DNA of 64,000 nt, taken from assembly GCA_036971715.1 (NCBI GenBank), contig JAVHJL010000001.1, positions 5,192,304 through 5,256,303 on the forward strand. Reading direction: 5' to 3'. Made by a program: the position numbers and the translations under genes. Below the pieces are notes generated by a model, which was given only the letters and a program-made list of their open reading frames with translations, was not told where the DNA came from and made no database searches. Positions 61,560 through 64,000 of the stretch are shown piece after piece. The number at the start of each line of letters is the position of its first letter. Position 1 is the stretch's first letter. The stretch comes from Arthrobotrys musiformis. Lineage: Eukaryota; Ascomycota; Orbiliomycetes; Orbiliales; Orbiliaceae.

Positions 61560-62841
61560 AACCTTATCAACTTTGGAAGAGTCAAGCGGTTGGGAAAGTA
61601 GCCTGTTATTTCTGCACATTCTAAAGGTGTAAAAGGTAGTTTCGTCGCCATATGTCTGCAATCTTTCTTCGGGGTCGGAATAGTTTGCCCATGCGGGCAG
61701 CAAGCTGCAGGAAATTGTGCACGCTAGGAATACACGAAATTAGAGTAGATTTCTAGTTGGCTGAAGTTTAATGATTTCCCATGCTGAGCATTAGTAGTCA
61801 AATCTTTTTTAATTCTATCGAAAACATAAAGAGCACAATGTATAAATTTGTGAGTCCCTGCTCCCATCAATGTTTTAATATAGATTTTGAACATGGCGTT
61901 CACATAGCACTCTGCATCCCACACCCCGCACCCTTATCCATGGTCGTAATAATAGATTTGAAGCAACGTTCTAAGCCCTTGCGACGCCTGGGAACGAGAC
62001 TAGAATTACCCTCCTGCAAGATATGAGTTTAATAAAGTCAGAAGTACGATGCAGATACTTAGAACATATCCGTCGCAAATCTTACAAGACCCTAGAACAA
62101 CGCAAGGGTAGGTAAGGCGGCATGCAAAATCAATACGAGACGCGAGGCTCATGTTTCTCCTGTATGCTAAACAGCTTTGCCACACAGTTGCATATTCAAT
62201 AACCTTCCTAAGATGGTGAGTGAACATAAATGCGGAACTCAAGACCTGAAATGGGTAAACTTAACCATTTATGGAAGGTATAAAACAAATCGAGTTGAAC
62301 TGCGCTGAGTGTCACGGCGTGAATCAGAAAATAAATTAAACGGCAGGCGGAGGAGTACTGAATGATAAAATATGACAGCCTAACTATGTGATATCTCTAC
62401 AAGTGAACTGAACTACGGCACCTATTCATCATCAAGTTCCAATGATAACACGAATAATGAGGGTAATACTGGCAGTAGGGGTGAGAGTATCAAATGAAAA
62501 AACTTTTGTGAAGTAAAAAGTTGTGAATCTATGTACAAAAGAATCGAAGAGCTATTAATAGCCGACTTTAGCCCTACCCGTAGCCGGATGTTGGTAGTAT
62601 CACTAGGCCGACCCAATTATATAGAGTAAATCGTAATACGTAATCCAATAAATGAAATAGAACGAAAGGGCTAGCTTCTAAATAGAGGAATCAAGGCGGT
62701 CCAGCTCACCGGTGCCGTGGTAAGAAAAGGCTTAAGGGTGGCATGTATAAGATAGTTAAGATGTTGCGGGGCTTTGCAATGGCAATGTAGTCATATCGAT
62801 CTCGTAAAAAACAATGTAGCCCAATCTTTGATCAGGAGCGA
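61560..62841. other. Intergenic between convergent genes
   Basis: No supported gene. A copy of the CTGGGAACGAGACTAG motif is at about 61988-62003. Short frames on both strands are not protein-like. Confidence 0.5.
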
Positions 62842-63663
62842 TCATGCGAGAAGGAAACCAACGGCGCCCAAAACAAACGCGAAGGCTGCGGCACCCCCAA
62901 CGGCCAGATTCCGGGCAGCAGTGCTTCCTTTGGGGCAGGCGGGGGGTGGGTTCAAGCCTCCACAGTTCGCGGCAAGCACAGCGGCCAACATGCTCGCATC
63001 GGCTGCTTTGTCGATCTTAACCCGGCAGGGGTTAAGAGTCAGGGTCGGAGAAGAGGAGGCCATCACTGCGTAAGTGCCAGTCACCGGATTCGGAACGACG
63101 ACCTCTCGTGTTTCGGTACCCACGTCGATGGAAAATGCTGGGACGGAACACGTCTCGTTTTCATCAGCCGTAATTTCAACAAGATTGATATTTCGCCCGC
63201 CCTCCTTGATGTTGAAGGGGACGCGGACGGACATATAGGTGTGATTGAAGAGATAGGCTACGTCATTGCCACTCAGATTGCAGTGTGCCCAGTGAACAGA
63301 AGACGCTAGCTGATAATCTCCCTCGGTTTCCATTCTCATGTATTCGTACACAAAATAGGACCCTTTAGACCTGGAGAAGTCGCCATAGGTTTTGGGAAGA
63401 TTGTAATGGTTCGTTGCGTACTGTATGAAAAAATCAGGTCCGTTACGAACCTCTACTCCAAGAACGAGATTGAGATTTCTGGCCATCTCAGCGTTTTCTA
63501 GAGCATAGACAATGGGAAACATTGATGCCGGCGCATAAGTCTCGTTGATGCGTGGAAATACGACGCTGACCTCCAGCGCACCAGGAGCAACAGCATCGAC
63601 GACGCTCTCCAGGTAGGTGAACACGCCGACGAGGTACCAAAGATTAGGGGGTATGAGACGCAT
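62842..63663 (-). CDS. Secreted, probably GPI-anchored protein (DUF7136-like)
   Basis: Intronless frame of 273 residues from ATG 63663. N-terminal signal peptide (to about residue 25), then LEVSVVFPRINETYAPASMFPIVYALENAE, which I associate with fungal DUF7136 proteins. At least four N-glycosylation sequons (NETY, NLSG, NHTY, NETC) and several cysteines are visible. The C-terminus is a hydrophobic segment (VGGAAAFAFVLGAVGFLLA) with no charged tail, after a small-residue stretch, as in GPI-anchor signals. Surface location is likely; function unknown. It is the last gene before the telomere, its start codon about 215 bp from the first repeat. Confidence 0.87.
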   Translation of the reverse strand: MRLIPPNLWYLVGVFTYLESVVDAVAPGALEVSVVFPRINETYAPASMFPIVYALENAEMARNLNLVLGVEVRNGPDFFIQYATNHYNLPKTYGDFSRSKGSYFVYEYMRMETEGDYQLASSVHWAHCNLSGNDVAYLFNHTYMSVRVPFNIKEGGRNINLVEITADENETCSVPAFSIDVGTETREVVVPNPVTGTYAVMASSSPTLTLNPCRVKIDKAADASMLAAVLAANCGGLNPPPACPKGSTAARNLAVGGAAAFAFVLGAVGFLLA

Positions 63664-63878
63664 GGTCGTTTGTCGTTGTCGTCGTCGCTGCTGGTAGCTG
63701 TCTATCCAGTCTCGGTACTAGACCAAGTGTTACGCCCAGCAAAAGCCCGTCTGTCCAAAAGTGAAGCTATCAGAATGGTAAAAGTTTGAAAGACGGTGAT
63801 CTATAGTGTTAAAAATTCAACTGCAGGACTTAAGGAGTGGGAAAGGAGAATGAGGAAGAAGCCTGTGAGATATATCGA
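63664..63878. other. Subtelomeric junction DNA
   Basis: Promoter-side DNA of the last gene, running into the telomeric array without any recognisable subtelomeric repeat family. Confidence 0.6.
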
Positions 63879-64000
63879 TTAGGGTTAGGGTTAGGGTTAG
63901 GGTTAGGTTAGGGTTAGGTTAGGTTAGGTTAGGGTTAGGTTAGGGTTTAGGTTTAGGGTTAGGTTAGGTTAGGTTAGGGTTAGGTTAGGGTTAGGTTAGG
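63879..64000 (+). repeat. Telomeric repeat array (TTAGGG with TTAGG variants)
   Basis: The last 122 bases are 22 tandem units read directly: 9 TTAGGG, 11 TTAGG, one TTTAGG and one TTTAGGG. The array opens with four perfect TTAGGG units and becomes mixed towards the end. Its G-rich strand runs 5' to 3' toward the window end, the orientation of a right-hand chromosome end. The window therefore ends inside a telomere. Confidence 0.97.

Noticed and set aside
1..64000. CRISPR array, bacterial operons or rRNA genes
   Set aside because: No regularly spaced direct repeats, Shine-Dalgarno-led gene strings or rRNA-like sequence were seen; the content is eukaryotic.

Overview
The window reads as one chromosome end of a filamentous ascomycete (Pezizomycotina-type). 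Protein-coding genes carry short spliceosomal introns, mostly about 53-117 bp, with GT..AG ends. The gene content is fungal: a Cet1-type RNA triphosphatase, alternative NADH dehydrogenase, cutinase, CBM1-GH43 hydrolase and PTH11/rhodopsin-type receptor. The last 122 bases are a G-rich TTAGGG/TTAGG array in the orientation expected at a right-hand telomere. I cannot name the species.

Layout, left to right. 1-23 kb is ordinary gene space: the mRNA capping triphosphatase CET1 (long Pro/Gln-rich N-terminus), an unknown protein with a PPSY motif, a cutinase, a 938-residue BTB-like orphan, an F-box protein and a seven-helix rhodopsin-domain receptor. 24-33 kb holds secreted enzymes: a Ser/Thr-linker secreted protein, a BBE-type FAD oxidoreductase (six exons, one apparent GC-AG intron) and a CBM1-GH43 glycosidase. 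34-36.6 kb holds an AT-rich block and a broken fragment related to Tc-toxin A subunits. 37-43.5 kb is intact again: type II NADH dehydrogenase, a small conserved orphan, and a single-exon protein joining a P-loop kinase-like, a HAD phosphatase-like and a UPRTase-like domain.

44-54.6 kb is a decay zone: remnants of a GH71 alpha-1,3-glucanase tail and of an alpha-glucoside-type MFS transporter, then an 8-kb UvrD-like (TRANK1-like) helicase gene whose splice sites are mostly good but which shows at least five frame breaks. 55.7-63.7 kb carries intact genes up to the telomere: a PAP2 lipid phosphatase, a small secreted protein, a beta-propeller-like protein and a GPI-anchored-looking secreted protein whose start codon is about 215 bp from the first telomeric repeat.

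Together the window shows a transition from conserved housekeeping genes to secreted and carbohydrate-active genes, to broken genes, then to a telomere. No single operon-like system is evident. The least described items are the kinase-HAD-UPRTase fusion, the BTB/zinc-finger orphan, the decayed Tc-like and alpha-glucan loci, and a short GGGWACGAGACC-type motif recurring in intergenic DNA. Splice sites were assigned by eye from consensus, reading frame and recalled family conservation; no database search was run.
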